From Pristionchus mayeri (lineage: Eukaryota; Nematoda; Chromadorea; Rhabditida; Neodiplogasteridae), in assembly GCA_036245805.1 (NCBI GenBank), contig BTRK01000006.1, forward strand, positions 34,848,901 through 34,912,900: a stretch of DNA of 64,000 nucleotides, written 5' to 3'. This document shows positions 49,090 through 63,500 of the stretch, one piece after another (the stretch's first letter is position 1; each line of letters starts with the position of its first letter). The notes under the pieces were generated by a model. It was not told the DNA's origin and ran no database searches. It saw only the letters and a list, made by a program, of their open reading frames with translations. The position numbers and the translations under genes were made by a program.

Positions 49090-50778
49090 TGTGAGGGGAA
49101 GAGAGGGAGGGAGATACTCGTGGATGTGCACGACTCGCACCAGAATACTCGCACTACTCGTTCACAGTGGAAGCATCGAGAGGGCGGAGCAATGAGGAGG
49201 GAGACTACGTTCGGGTCTCCGCCCCTCCCCCTTCCTTCCCTTCCAGTGGGAATAGATCATGAATGGGTCAGAGAGAGAGAAAGAGAGACGATTGACATGA
49301 CTGGAAATGAATGAGTTCTAGGCGCACTTCGAGTCAACACAAGAGAGGTCCGACCATTGTTTTCGTCCTCGCTCATTCTGACGCGGCGATTGCAAAGGAG
49401 AAGAGTGCACCCGGGGTATTTCCGAACCAATTCGTGCAGAGTGTCTGGCAAAACAGCCAATGTGTACAGATAGAAAGAGCTCATATTGTCTAATGAGCGT
49501 GTTTGTGCGCAATATCACGGCACACACACCTGTTTTCTCCCCTGATTTCCCCGCTTGAATAGGTCAGAAATATTGGAATCTTCCCCATTTTGTGAAGATG
49601 TGCTCGCACTCGCAGTGCGATCGTCTATCCCCTTCATAACATCTAAATGTCACTGAGTCCAAACCGCTAACGAAAAATGAAAAATAGACAGATAGGCGAG
49701 CGCGGGAATGGGAAGGGAGCCAGGCCCTTTTTCCGTACTCGGGTGGGAAATCGTAATAAGGATCCTAAGTCAACACAAATCTGAGTCGTCAAGACGACAC
49801 TCTGCTATACGGTTGGAAAGGTAGCCGAGGAGATCAAAGCATGCGTAGAAGTGAGAAGAGAGGAGAAAGGCAACAATGAGGAGAATCTGATGCTGACGCA
49901 TCTGAGAATTGATTCCAAAGCTTTTTCTTGCGAAAACATTGGGATTGTTCTTTGATGTTGCCGATTCGCTTCGGATTCTCGTTCTATATCGGATGGGATT
50001 CTCATCGTCCTCTGGACTATTTCGGGGGTGGTCGAGGCAGTCTCTCGCTATTATTCCTTTCCCTTAGTCGACGTAGTCTCGTGTTCTCTCTATTAATACG
50101 CGGCAAGAGCAGCTTGTGTAATCGTAGCGAAAAGAACGAAGCCTCGATATCTCACTGAAAGCAGCCTAATGAGCGCGCGCATCGTGACGACAGCGCGCCA
50201 ATGTATTTTTCACACCACTGATTTCTTGGTTACGAGAAGGACGGAAATTCGAATGAATACTTCGGGAACATTCATACTGGTGATACCAGATGTTCTTCGA
50301 AGCAAATCAACAAAATTGTTCTGACTAGTCTGGATGATCGGGTTTATCCCCTTTTCCCATTAATTTGATGCGTTTCGGATACACCTCGTAACATAATTGC
50401 AGACGTGTGGGGGGAAGCGCATATCGAGGGCTTCGTTTCCCCGAATCCGTGGGAGGAGCAGGGGAAAATATATTGTAGTAGTCGCAATGCATCCTCCCCT
50501 CTGAGATCATATTCCTCCCACTCACTGTATAGTCTTGTTTGTGCAGCAGTTTGTACAGCATCTGCTTAGCAAGAGAGAAGAGCACGAGTCAACTTGAGTC
50601 TGTGTATCTCTCTCCACTCCCCCTTCATCAAGATATTCCAGTGAGAGAAAGGAAGTGTGAAATATGCGCACGAACACCGAGATGGGAGGAAGTAAAGACC
50701 GAGTGAAAAGAACGTGTGCTCTTTCATCACTTCCACCCAATAGACACTAGACCCGAGTTGAAGGAGATCCACCACCGC
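49090..50778. other. Intergenic region
   Basis: Presumed promoter of the 47189-49089 gene and flank of the tRNA gene. It is GAGA/TCTC-rich around 49190-49300 and 50580-50640. No gene recognised. Confidence 0.4.
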
Positions 50779-50850
50779 GCCTCATTGGCTCAGTGGCAGA
50801 GCGTCTGTCTAGTAAACAGAAGGTCGCTGGTTCGATTCCAGCATGAGGCA
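50779..50850 (+). tRNA. tRNA-Thr (anticodon AGT)
   Basis: The 72-nt cloverleaf closes by eye. The acceptor stem GCCTCAT pairs with ATGAGGC, followed by discriminator A. The D arm contains GCTCAGTGGCAGAGC. The anticodon stem TCTGT/ACAGA encloses the 7-nt loop CTAGTAA (anticodon AGT). The T arm is GCTGG-TTCGATT-CCAGC. CCA is not encoded, as expected in a eukaryote. A box B match (GGTTCGATTCC) is present. Confidence 0.95.
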
Positions 50851-51514
50851 CTAAAATTTTGCAATCTCCCTATTTCGATAATTTTGGAAATTGAATCCTG
50901 CCTACTCAAATAAAAGTTGACAGATAACGCTGTATAGCTAGTAACACTTCATTTCGGTGGAAAACTTTTTATCTGAGACTGTGGACTGGGATTGCATGCG
51001 AACGTGGGAACTCGACTAATACAATGCAACACGGTTGGATGGCGAGAAGAAATACAAGCAGCTAATTATTATACAATATTAGTTTTCGAAGCTAATAAGA
51101 TTTCTACTACTAATATTATCTTGCAAGGAATGTCTAATGAATAAATTACTGCACAAATAGCACAACCACTGAGTATGACGACTGCGGTTTCGACATCACA
51201 GCGAACAGCGTAGAGGCTGCTCGCTAAATCGTCTAGATACTGCCAAGTAGAAATATACTCTATAGAATCTCCAATGAACAATATAAATTACACTTGTATC
51301 AAATTATGCAGTGAAAAATGAAAGTGTGATACACGAATTCTGAGCTCTCGGTCAGGCAGGGGTCATCAGGGGTACTGTATGTGCACAGGGAAACCAGAGG
51401 AGTGGTGGCGCGCTCAGAAGCAACTCATGGGTACGGTCTTTGGGTGATGAGGTTACGGTATCAGCGGGGAGTCAGAGTTAGCGTATTCTCTAGAATCCGG
51501 GTTACGGAGGGGAC
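50851..51514. other. Spacer between the tRNA and the 3' end of apa-2
   Basis: AT-rich sequence followed by GGTACGGT/GGTTACGG strings near 51430-51510. The apa-2 3' UTR should be here. No gene recognised. Confidence 0.4.
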
Positions 51515-54500
51515 TCAGAACTGAGTGGCGATCAGCTCGACCAGCTGCTTGGAGACCGTGTCCTTGGAGCTGCGGATCGTCAGCCGGTACATCTTCGCCT
51601 GTAAAAGTAAGCCGTCTAATATTGCATCATCCCGCTACAATAGTTAATTAAATTCTGCATTTCATAGAAGGTAAGGATAAATCAAAATTTTAAGCAATCT
51701 CGTAATAATAGTGGTTGATTGGAAAACTGGCCTGGGTGTTCGGTTCGAGTCGGACGAGTGCGCCGATCTGCTGTGATTGTGTGTGCACGATGCCTGCGCA
51801 CACGTAGTTCTCGGGATTGGGATCGACGTCGTCCAGCAGCTTGCTACCCAGACCAGACAACTGCAAGCAGTTCATCTTTGATCCTTGATCTAGCAAGGTA
51901 CATGAAGATATCTCCACTTTCTACCAAGACCCCCGTGGATAAATCCACGTTCCCGATGTACTTTTGCAATGCTTTCACTGTATTGCTTCCTCTGCAAATG
52001 CTACCACCGCGAAAAAATAGAGTTAGGCCGTTTCGTGCTTCCTAATTTGCGCGAGCGAAAGAGACTATAAACACAAAACTCTGCCGGGTTGGTCTGTAAT
52101 TTCATAGGTGTTCTGGTGGTAATTGGAGGAAGCAACGTGGCAGTTTCCGAGTATTCGTAATACTTTCTCCAGCAAATCTTCGAAATGCGGGGGAAACGTT
52201 CTATTTTTGTGGTTGTCTAATGAGAACGAACCTACTTCCGCTACCTTCTTTTTGCAGCTTGCCCAAGACTAAGTTGATCAAGAGAGAGAAACACTAGCGT
52301 GCATCTTTCTGCAGTCCTCTTCAATATTGGCTTCATTCCTCGTCTGTCCCACTCTCAAAATAGCCCGGGGCAATAGTGCGAGGGTGCGCTACTGAACGCG
52401 TGAGTCACTCGTGCGAGTAATACAGAGCAAGAAAGAGGAGCACGTGAGAGTAGCTGCTAAGCAGCGGGGTCACCAGCCCCATTTCCACGATTGGAATCTT
52501 GTGACTGCCAAAGATTCCCCGAGAGAGGAGATTGAGTGGATTCCAGGATCTCCTTCCAATATACCAACATTGGGGATGTTGTCGAGAGAATGAATTAGGC
52601 CTCTTGGTAGGGGTAAACATACCAATCCACGAGATTGAGGTGATAAGATGACTGCTCACCTTAGTCCGTATGGCCTCCTTCTCCATGGGATTCTTGGCGG
52701 GGAAGATCTTCTGCGCCTCTTGGGAAGGCTGAGAGAGGGCCTTCCATCTGAAATGACGAGATGGAGAAGGAACGGGCAGCTATGAACGATTAGTGTCTAA
52801 TGAAAAACAAAGTGATGTTCAACTCATTTCCTCCCTTTAACATGTCATTACCACGGGACCAATTCTAGCATCATACCATTAACGAAAACCAAAGAGACGG
52901 AGAATAAAAATAAAAATGTGATCAGACGAGCAAAATGCGTTGGCATTTCTATTATAGTTACAAATACAATCTCGAAGACAACTTGTTTTTTTGCTTCCCC
53001 CACACGCATCAGCAATGTATCCGCATGATAGCATACCCCCTCAATGTGAGAAATAACAAAAGAAATAAAAAATCTGCAAGCTTAGTGCTATTACTTTATG
53101 ATAAATTCAAAATGTTGTTGTGTACCTGGAGAAGAACTGTTCCGATGCCATCTCAGTGGGCTCGAAGAACTTGTTGATGAAAATAGGAAGGTAGAGGCAC
53201 TTGTCGAACGACTGCTGCACGCTGTTACGGTCGCTGCAAGTGTATACTTGAAAGGCATCTTACACATTTGCAACGCAACTAATTCAGGTTTAGAACTTGA
53301 TTTATTGAGATCATTGCTATCGATGAGCACGAAGAGTCATTGAGTAATGCACTCACTGATAGCTGAACTGTAGGTGCATAATGAGCTGCTTCGTGAACTC
53401 CTGCACGCAGACGATGTTGATGAGCTGCTGCACTTGTGCCCCCGCGCCCACTACCGTATCCAGCGGCTTCGCCTGAAAAAATAAGTCAGTTCAGATCGTC
53501 AATGACCCATTTTACGTAAATTAGGGAATCCGATTTTATGATTCCATAAATTTTTTCAACTTCCTCCTTTAGATGAGCTTTATATCACCGATACCGAGCA
53601 CGGTTGCATATTGAAGCGAGCTATTCTCTCCCATTGTTCACTGATACCCCATGATTCACTCCCATTGAGGAAATGGCATCTCCACACACCAATTAAGACG
53701 TCGATCTTTGTTGTGTCTGATTGTCCCTGGACGAGTATAAAAGCCATTCGATCGATGTTCTAATCAGCATCCAGCCATGCAGCTTCTCTCCCTACTCGCA
53801 CTCCCACTGGTGGCAGCCACTGGCTATTACGGCCAGGTAAGCATTTCAGCCCACTCAATCTAATAAGGACAACTATTTTTCATTAAGCATCCGTAGAACG
53901 CACAAAAATAAGTTATTCTCATTCTTGTAGCCCGTTGCCTCGCCTCCTGCCTACTCCTCGTACTCCTCATATCCCGTAGCTGCTGCCGCGCCCTCCTATG
54001 GTGTAAATCATTTTATTTTTAAAAGCGTATAAATAATATTCATATTATTCTTCGTATTCAAATGATTTTCTCTCAGGCATATGCCGCTTCTCCCATCATC
54101 TTCCCCGGGTGGGGAGGAAGACGCACTCTCGAGGACGAATTCCAGGGACCCGTGCGTGATACGATTGTTTATTTTAAAGTTCAATCCTGTTTTGAAAATT
54201 ACAGTTTACAATTTAGAGAAGGAATATTAGAGAAGGCGCCCTAATGAGAGAAAATATTTTTGCCCTCTGTTCAGAAGATCCGCGCACCTATCTCCAACCC
54301 GTTCTTCGTGCCTCGCTACCGCGGTGAGCGTCACCTCCACAGAGGAGACTATGGATCCCGCTGGGGATCGGCCTTCTCGTGAGTTGCCCATCTCAGCTAC
54401 ATCAGCTATATTCCTCTTCTCTCTTGTTATTACATATTCCGATTATTCATTTTTTTCATATCGGTTAACCAACTTCCTCGCCTTGCAGCAACGGTCACCA

Positions 54501-57500
54501 CCACCACCATCACGGCTACTTCGGCGGCGACGTTTCCCGTCATCATCACCACCATCACGCCCATCTCCACGCGCCCCAAGTCGTCCCTCAGTACTTCGCA
54601 CAGCCCGTGTACCAGGCCCCTCCCGTCTACGCCCAGCAGCCAGCCTACCCCGTGCCTGCAGCAGTCCCTGGAGGATATTAGAGAGGGCACCTATGCATGT
54701 TGAGAAGACAATAAATTTTTGAGATTGTATGGCTCGGTTATATTATGTTGTGATGTACAGATAAATATGTGATCCAATGCTACATCACCTGTGCAAAGCA
54801 AAAATATATCATGTAAAAGCTACACAGATCATCAACTGACAAAAGTGCAATCCTTATAATATACCAACAGTAGCAAACTACGCACTACCACCTTCCCTCT
54901 AATATATTAGGTTGGTAAGAAAGTTCTGTCGCGTATTATTTTTCCATTTTTTCTCGACTGCGTTGCTTGTCTGGAAATCCAATTTAACATAAGTTGAATT
55001 GACATAAGTAGTATACAACATCGGGTTTAAGTCGATCCTAGTTCGCATTTAAAGCGAGTAAATAAAGAAAATATCGAATATTCGGAAAATGACGATTTTT
55101 GTGTGTTATTTTTTGAACTCTACAGTTTTAACACGAGCTAGCAACTGCTTCTGCTCCTTCGATGTGTGATAGCAATAGAGTTGTACTTCCATATTATCAC
55201 ACAACATTCGGCATTCGAGATGTGTGTGAAGCTGTAGATTGCAAAAAAGGCCGATTTCAACGATCATATTTAGGCATCAGCCTTTGGAAAACTGTGGCTT
55301 ACAAACAGTTAGGTGCACCACTCTCCAATTTAAAGCAAACACTAAGAATGTCGTGTACTTCACTACCCACAACAATTGATCTTATTAGGCCAACCGCAAA
55401 ATCTTCAGGGATGTGAAATGCTTATCAACAAAAATCAATCTAGTGTAATTTTCAGAATTAGCGCTGATCGCAGGTTGGCATAAAGAGGCATTCTCATAGT
55501 TAAACACTCAAAAGCATGTCCCCTTGTTGCACTTTGCAATAGTGGGTTAGTTATGTACATATCGCGCTTCTTCTTTCAACCATGAGCAAATAAAATTTAT
55601 GGTTGACCATAAATTTCACTGAATTTGGCAGTCGACTGTGCCAGAATTAGTAATTGGAGAACACTGTGATAACGTTTTCTTGAAAAAGTAACCAAGCACT
55701 ATTAGTCATCTGAAGATCGTATTAATAATGATCAACTTTGAAGGGAAGTATACACCAAAATGTAAAATACGTAACACGCGACAGAACTTTCTTACCAACC
55801 TAATATCTTCGAATTATCGCCATAGAAGTAGTAAGCAGTATAACCAAGATCTGCATTTTATTGTTAATAAATCAGCGAAAAAAATCTTAGTCTCATAAGA
55901 AATAACTGATTCCTATTGACTATAATGTCGTAGCGTCTGTCTGTCTGTCTGTCAGTTAGTCTGTTAGTGACGCCTACCGTATACCTCAAGGGTGCATCAC
56001 ACCATAATGCATTTTCCCAAAACGCAGAAAACTTAAATACACGCTACCGTAACCCACCACACCACACACCATGGTGTGATTTACTAAATCGCAGAAAAGT
56101 TAAATGCACGCTACCGCAACCCACCATGCCACGCACCATGGTGTGATTTGCTAAATCACAGAAAACTTAAATGAACCCGATGCAACACCCACCCAACTAT
56201 CATAACCTGCTCTCACCCCCGCAGCGTAAGCGTTGTGAAAGGCTCGTGAGGCCGAGGGTGATTCGAAAAAGTTAGGATGGGGCGAAGCCTCATCCCAACT
56301 TTTTCAAATTGCCCGAGGCCTCACGAGCCTTTTACAACGTTTTAAGCAGGCTTCTACTTGCATACCTTAGAACACGGTAATGTATTTATCTGCGAATTCA
56401 CAACCAATCGTTTAGAAATATAGCACATAGCTGTTTAGAAATTTGCCCAACATGCTCTCACCCCCCGCAGCATAAGCGTTGTGAAAGGCTCGTGAGGCCG
56501 AGGGTAGAAAAAGTTGGGATGGGCTTCGCCCTGCCCAACTTTTTCGAATCACCCTCGGCCTCACGAGCCTTTTACAACGTTTTAAGCAGGCTCTCAACAG
56601 TTACGTCCATTTTTTATCCTTAACACACAACCCCGCGTAACGTAGCGACCGAAGGTCGCTAGTTAAGAAGAAACGTTATTGTATTATCTTTCTTTACGCT
56701 GAAATAAGCTCGTGATCCGCAATATGTTCAATCTGAGTAATCCCCACTGGTACCGCCGATACTGCTAGTGTTTACTGATCGCGTGGACAGCACCGTAAAC
56801 AACTGGCGTGTTCTCACGCCTCTTCCTCCTCCTCTCTTTATCTCTCTCGTTTTGCCCTCTGGCCGGACTGGACCTCCCTTACCTTTCGAAATCAGGCACG
56901 CCCCCTTGGAACCCGGGCATCCAGACTGAGCCAGTCAGTTAATTTTAGCTAGATTGAGCAACTAGCCCACTTGGGTCTAGCTCTCCACGAATTACGCCTA
57001 TTTCGCTCATGTTACTTGCTAATATTTGTTTGCAAGTGATAATTCCAGAATGGACAAGATTCATGATATCGACTACTTCATCGGAGACGCCGTCACTCAA
57101 CTCATGGATAAGGTCGAGAGAATAGAGGCTGCGGATCCTGAGAGATACAAGGCTAAACTGGCCAGTGCCCAGAAGATGATCGACATGTATCATGAGAGCG
57201 AAATGCAGGTAAATGCACTCTTCATTCAATCCATCCAATTATTTTATTATTTCCGTTAGATTAAAAAAAAATCTATTGTTTCATTAGCACCTGGATTTTG
57301 ACTTGCTATAAAAGGAATTTTGCAGAACAAGCACCAGTTCCTCAACCGCCTGCGCAATGCCAACCTCGAATTCCGAGATGTCATCAAGAAAATGGCGGCC
57401 CCATCCGCATAAATCACAAAAATCACCGTCATCATAAGCATATCACCAACGGGTGCCTGCAGCTGATAAAGTATTTGATTGCGATTCAAATTGATTAAAT

Positions 57501-60500
57501 AAAATCTGACGAAATCATTTGCGAGACCCAGTAAACCTCTCAGGATCAACAGAGAAAACACTCATCTTCCCGGGTAAACAATCCCTCTCTATTATGACAT
57601 CACTGACGGCGTTCGCTTCTCCCCATCACTCGTGATTGAAAGCACGTGTTGGTCGGGTGTCTATTTACTTCCCCTTCCTACCACATCAACAGCTGACTCT
57701 GATGATAGCCCAGACCAGATGATGTCCTCGAGCAGGTCACACTCTTTGCCCTCTGCCCCTCCACTTCCCCATCGCCCTTTGGATGACCTCTTGCATCCGA
57801 ATCGATTCAACCTTTACCAGAGAGGTTTCAAGTGCGATCGAATATCTAACAAGCGACACAGAAGCACATTTTGCGCCTTTCATCGCTGTCGACATTCTAT
57901 GTTCAATTTTTCAAAGTCGTTCCTCTAATGAATCCTCATGTACCTGCACTTGCAGTTGCACTCCGAGTGATCCTCCTGCGAGGATGGAAGGGCGGAAGTC
58001 AGTGAAGGCGCCGCCCGTCTTGTTACCGTAGAACATACCCAGACGGGCTAGGTTCGAACGCGTCTCCAGCTTGCAACTGAACGGACGATATTTGTTGATT
58101 AACCTAGTCAAGTGAATAACATTATTGAAAGTAACATCATCATTGAACGCAAGTTCACAAAAAGTTGAATTTAAAAAAGCTCGAATGGTAAGCTGAATTA
58201 TTTTATCCTGTCATGACGGAAATACTCACCCAATCTGGATATTGTCGTCCTCGTAGAGGATTCCGTTGTTCTTCGTCACAAACTTGAGGTAGTCAGAGGA
58301 GTTGAAGACGTCGGGGTCGGCGCCAGTCGAGGCTTCTGTAGATGACGAGCGATCTATTCGATCGAGAGTTGACTTTCAAGGACGTATGAAATGTTTCAAA
58401 TGGATTGTTTTTGGCATATTACATTCATACTAATTTGATTTGGGGAATTGATCTTTGATCTCTGTCTACTCACCGGAAGAGGCAGCGGGCGACGCCTGGA
58501 AGACATCAGCCAGTGAGCTCTCCTTCTGAGACGACGTCGTGTCTACGTCGACCAACGAGCCAGAGACTGCCCCACCCAGGGAAGAGGAATCAGTCTGGAA
58601 TAAAGAGTTAGATATTCTACGTAAATTGCACGGGTATCAAAGGTGAGCAGCACAAAAAGGCCATTTACATTCCAAATTTTTTTTTCGCCTTTTGTCACTT
58701 TCATGGGAAAACTATTCATAGTATTATATACTATACTATTCATAGGAAAAATCGAGGAGAAAATGTATATGCCTAGCAATAAATAAATAACAGTAACATA
58801 AATAGACAACAGTAAATAACAGACCGCCATGACAGCAGATGGTCGTGACTTCTTCTCTTTCTCTGCGTTCTCCTCCTCCTGCTGCGGCTTCGACTTCTTC
58901 AGCTTCGCCAGCAGAGAACTCTCCTGCAATTACGTTTTCACTAAATTACCTCTCTGTATTCGTATGAAGAATTTCAAGTCCACCTGAATAGAATGCCTTT
59001 GTTATACATGTCTAGCTTGTGGTGTAAGTGAAAATGGCAGTTTTGTTCTCAAGCCAACGTTACATTATTAGCCCGTGAATGTTGTCACTGACCTTCTCTG
59101 CGAATGGAGGCATCTCCTCCAGAACAGTTGCGAGGACGTCGGCAGACGCGATCTTCGACATCGCCAGATACTCGACTGCTCGCTGCTGCAGCTCCGCGTC
59201 CGGATTGCGAAGATTGTGGTCAGTATTGAGCACCTGCAAAGACAATCTTTGATCATCAAGAGGACACAATTCTTCCTCCATCTAGGCACTATTCATAACT
59301 GAGATCATATTCCTATTAAAAACGATTAAAAAACGGTGAAGGGGTATTAGAGGCATTCGTGATAGAGAGGAAACTGACATCCTGAATCATGGGCTTGATC
59401 TCGGGGAAGAGGTTGCAGAACTTGACGTATGCAGTGAGAAGAAGGCATCTGGAATCAAACTCTTTCGATGCTGAATCGCGACTCGATGGAGGAGAAGGCG
59501 ATGTACCTCATTTTTACGCATATGGGGTCGAATAGTGCTAACCTCGTGCTGATGCTGCATAGATGGTACTTCGAATGGAGGATGTGGAACTGGATGGAGG
59601 GCGAGGAACGTTGGTCACCCGCAATCAGATTGCCGAACTCGCCCAGAATGTAGCCTCCCACCTGCAAGGATTGGAAAATATTGTAGCATGAAATACCGTG
59701 ATCGAATTTCGTTTATTACTTCACATGGAGGCGAATCGATGAAATTTTACTCCCAAACAGTTTCCTTCCACTCACTTTGACCATATTCTCGTGGCAGGCT
59801 GGCTTCTGGAGTGCCTCGAAGCACGTCTTGGCAGCGTAGCCCTGCACGTCCTCCCGGTTGACGACAATCTGCATTATTTTGTATTAATTAGCATCTAAAA
59901 TACTAACTATCTTGATTTTAAGCACTTCATAATCGAACCTGGATGACTCTGTACCAGACTTCCTCGCTGACGTAGTCACCGGCGATGCGGATGAGTTTGA
60001 GGATGACGTCGACGTACCAAGTGTAGTCTGTCGCGTACTTCTCAGCCAGGATTGCCACTTTGAGCACCTATGTATCGTTGAATAATCACAGTCATAACAA
60101 AGTTGATCCGTGAGAGTTTGTGACGAAGAGGGTCGAGTACCCATTCCCTGATTGTGAGGCGAAACATGTCCAGCAACTTTACTAATGTAAGTGCAAAGGT
60201 GATGCTATTAATTTCGACCAGGATTTCCTGGTGATAAGACATTTCGACAAAACAAAATTGAAAAATGACATTTCGAAAACGGACATTTCGAAAAATTCAC
60301 TTCGAAAAAGGACATTTCGAAAAATTGGGAGCGAGCACATGCTTTTTACCGCAATTTTAACTCGATTAAATTATTGCTTTACCTTTTATATTTTCAATTA
60401 TCTTACAAATGGTGCAGAAGAACCTGAAACTACAAAGACAATTAGTAAAAATAATATTTTAGGAGATTTTTTCGGAAGTCCTTTTTCGAAGTGAATTTTT

Positions 60501-63500
60501 CGAAATGTCCGTTTTCGAAAAAGGTTTTTCGAAACGGTATTTTTCAATTTCGTTTTGTCGAAATGTCTTATCACCGATTTCCTCACCATCTCCTCTCTGA
60601 TGGAGTAGTCGGCCGTCTCCAGGTAGGTGAGCATCTCTGCCACTATCTCAGCGGCATTCGTCCGATCGCACATCGCATACAGCAGATCGACTGCACGCTG
60701 ACGGACCGAGACGTCCCTGCAATGCATTCAATTTGTGTTTGTGCTCGCCACAGATACTTCCACATCGTACAATAAACGCGACGACTCGTATTCCTTCTAT
60801 CGCTCAGCCTAGCCATCGCATACCACAACTTTGTATTCGTCACAACGAACAAAGTATTTTTGCTCACCTCTCCGTCTTGAGGGCGTTGATGATGGTGTCC
60901 TGGTGCTTCTTGACCGCTTCGTGCGAGAATTCGGACGTCGCCAGCAGGCACATCGACTCGAGTGCGAGGTACCTGCGAGGAAAAAATTGTAAGTTAAAAT
61001 AAAATATGAATTCAAGTGATAAAAAACAGTGAATGTGTTTCTCAAACACATGCTTCGGCACCATTGAAAAAAACAAGAACTACCGCTCACCTCAGGTTGG
61101 TCTCTCTGTGGGAGAGGAAAGTGCCGAGTTGGTTGCACGCGCGCACGAGGAGATTCGGTTCGGAGTCCATGTGGATGATGAGTGAGATCGCCTCGAAGAG
61201 CACTGCATTCTTCGCGTTCGAATGCTGCACCTGCAGAGAAGAGGAGGGATCAGATATGCACTTGAAGCATCCCACCAACTATTGGTTAGATCTGGTCAAT
61301 TAAAAAAAATTCTATATACCCAATGGTGCATTATAAAAATATTTTTGATACGTAAAAAACATCCATGTGAAGGGATTTACAAATTTTATTCCCACTCGTA
61401 AACTTACTCCTTGCCCCAAGCCCTTGCTGCGAATACGCAAGCGCAGACAGGCAACAATAGTAGATTATATTTCTAACGGGCACTTTGCAATGAGGCCATT
61501 CTGGATGCCATTCTGATTGTCATTCTTGTATGTCTCGTACTTTCTTAGACTTGGGCGCGTCCTGTGCGCGGTTGAGAATGCCCTCGAGGCATTCGAGAAG
61601 ACGTGACTTGTTCGACGGATCTTCGGGAGGAGGGTAGTTCTGAAGGGTGGTCTGTGAGGGTTGATCTTTGATCCCTGCTCACCTGGAGGAGACGCAGAAG
61701 CTTGACACAGAGCCAGGGAGCAGGCACGAAGTAGTACGTATAGTCCTGACAGACGACAATGATTAACTTCACTTCATTTCGTTCATTTCTTCGCATCTAT
61801 TCAACAGCTAGTAGAATATCCGCATGTAGCCCACATCAATTCTCAATCATGTAAAACTCACCTGTAGGTCAGTGTAAGTGGAGGTGACGATGCGAGAGAG
61901 GCGAGAGATGGAGAGAGATACGCAGCCCTTGAAATCCTCGGGACTCTTCTTAGAGAGAGCCTCGATGAGAGAAGCCGCAGAGGTAACCACACCCTGGCAA
62001 AATTTGATTTGAACAAGGAAAAACATATAAACACAATTACATTACTAGAAGATATGCAACAAATTCATTGTAATTACACGAAAATCAGAGTTTCGAAAAG
62101 AATTGAGAAAAGAAAGTGTAGGGGATTCCTGTATTCACCATATGGCTGTCGTTGAGCAGATGCACGATTCTGCTTGCGTACTCTGCACAGTTGATGCACT
62201 CGGGCATCGTGCGGAAGAGCTTGAGAAGGCACAGCGCCGCCGACTGTTTCACGAAGTCAATCGTGTCTCTGAACAACTGGATATATCATTTCAACTACCC
62301 CCTCAAAAAGTGAGAAAAAAATTTAAACACTACAAGAACTATGAAGAGAGGGAGAGATCTTACATATCTAGACAAGGGCTTAAACTAGTAGTAGTATTTC
62401 ACCAGCGCATTCTCTGTGTAGACGGAATAGCGTAGCAGAAGGAAGCAGATCGCAAGGTAAGTGCTCACCCCGAAATGAGTAGTTTGGGTAGATCGGGGGC
62501 GAATGCCTCTGCCATCTCGCGACTGCCGATGTTGGCGATGCACTGGAGGGCGAGATTCACGTGCACGGGATTGCGAGAGACGAGGTCGTTCTTGATCGCC
62601 TGCAATCCATCTTTGGTATTTTACCATCCCATCCATCAGGCACATTTTATGCAATCCCATCACACTTCAGAGAAGAACAAGGATACAAGAATCTCCCGTT
62701 AAGAGAAGCACCATTCGAATCTCAACCTATTTCCCAATCTGACCTGGATAATGAGCTTCATGAGCTCGCTGTTCTGCTCGATGAGCACAGAGATGAAGAG
62801 ATACCCGATCTGCTTCTCAGTGTACTTGTTCGAACTGAGCAGGTTAACAGCCTGCAAAAAAAAATCTGTTAAAAAAATCTCTTCTCAACACTTTCAATGT
62901 TCTTCGATTGCACTCCCTTCACTGGGGGGAAGCATATTAATTCAAAGGTCTACGTATTTACGTCGTTAGTGCGATTTTACGGGTCCATTTTAAAATAAAT
63001 TTTTAAAAAAACGGGCACAATCATACGTGAAATATTTCCCGGAAATAATGTAAACAAGGAAGGTACCTCCATGTGGCCGAAGTCGATGTCATTTCCGAGA
63101 AGGAAGATGAAGAGCAGTTTGCACACATACTTCTTCTTCTGGTATCCATCGAGTGTTTTGTCGCCTGAATTAGGACTCCTTATGGCTTGCATTACTCATG
63201 AACGCGTTAATAGCTACAGTCAGCTCTAACTAGTAATATCATTGCATTTCCACAGAATTGTTGCGTTCCTTATTGCATCCTCCCCACCCAATCTCTCTTT
63301 CCTAGTACCACACTCCCTGGCAGACATCGATTCCGAGCGCAAAATGAGGGAAAGCATGGGTGTTTCGCCGGATTATAGAGGTTTATCCAAACAGAAGGAA
63401 GGAAGATATTACATGGGGATAAAAAAATGCGCATTGATTAATTATGTCTTCTAGAAGTAAGATTCATGAAATGAAAATACTATTAAAGAAACATACCCTT

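Larger units (their letters stand above)
53473..57943 (-). other. 4.5-kb apa-2 intron hosting nested genes and repeats
   Basis: This intron separates the appendage exons ending ...LGVQLQVQ and starting [11 protein letters not shown]. It contains two plus-strand genes (53777-54681 and 57050-57412), a TA-flanked inverted-repeat element (54907-55803), a ~68-bp tandem repeat and two foldback elements. Most other apa-2 introns are well under 600 nt. Confidence 0.9.

Noticed and set aside
55162..55416. 84-codon frame inside the 897-bp element as a transposase
   Set aside because: No helix-turn-helix or D,D34D motif could be recognised; too short.
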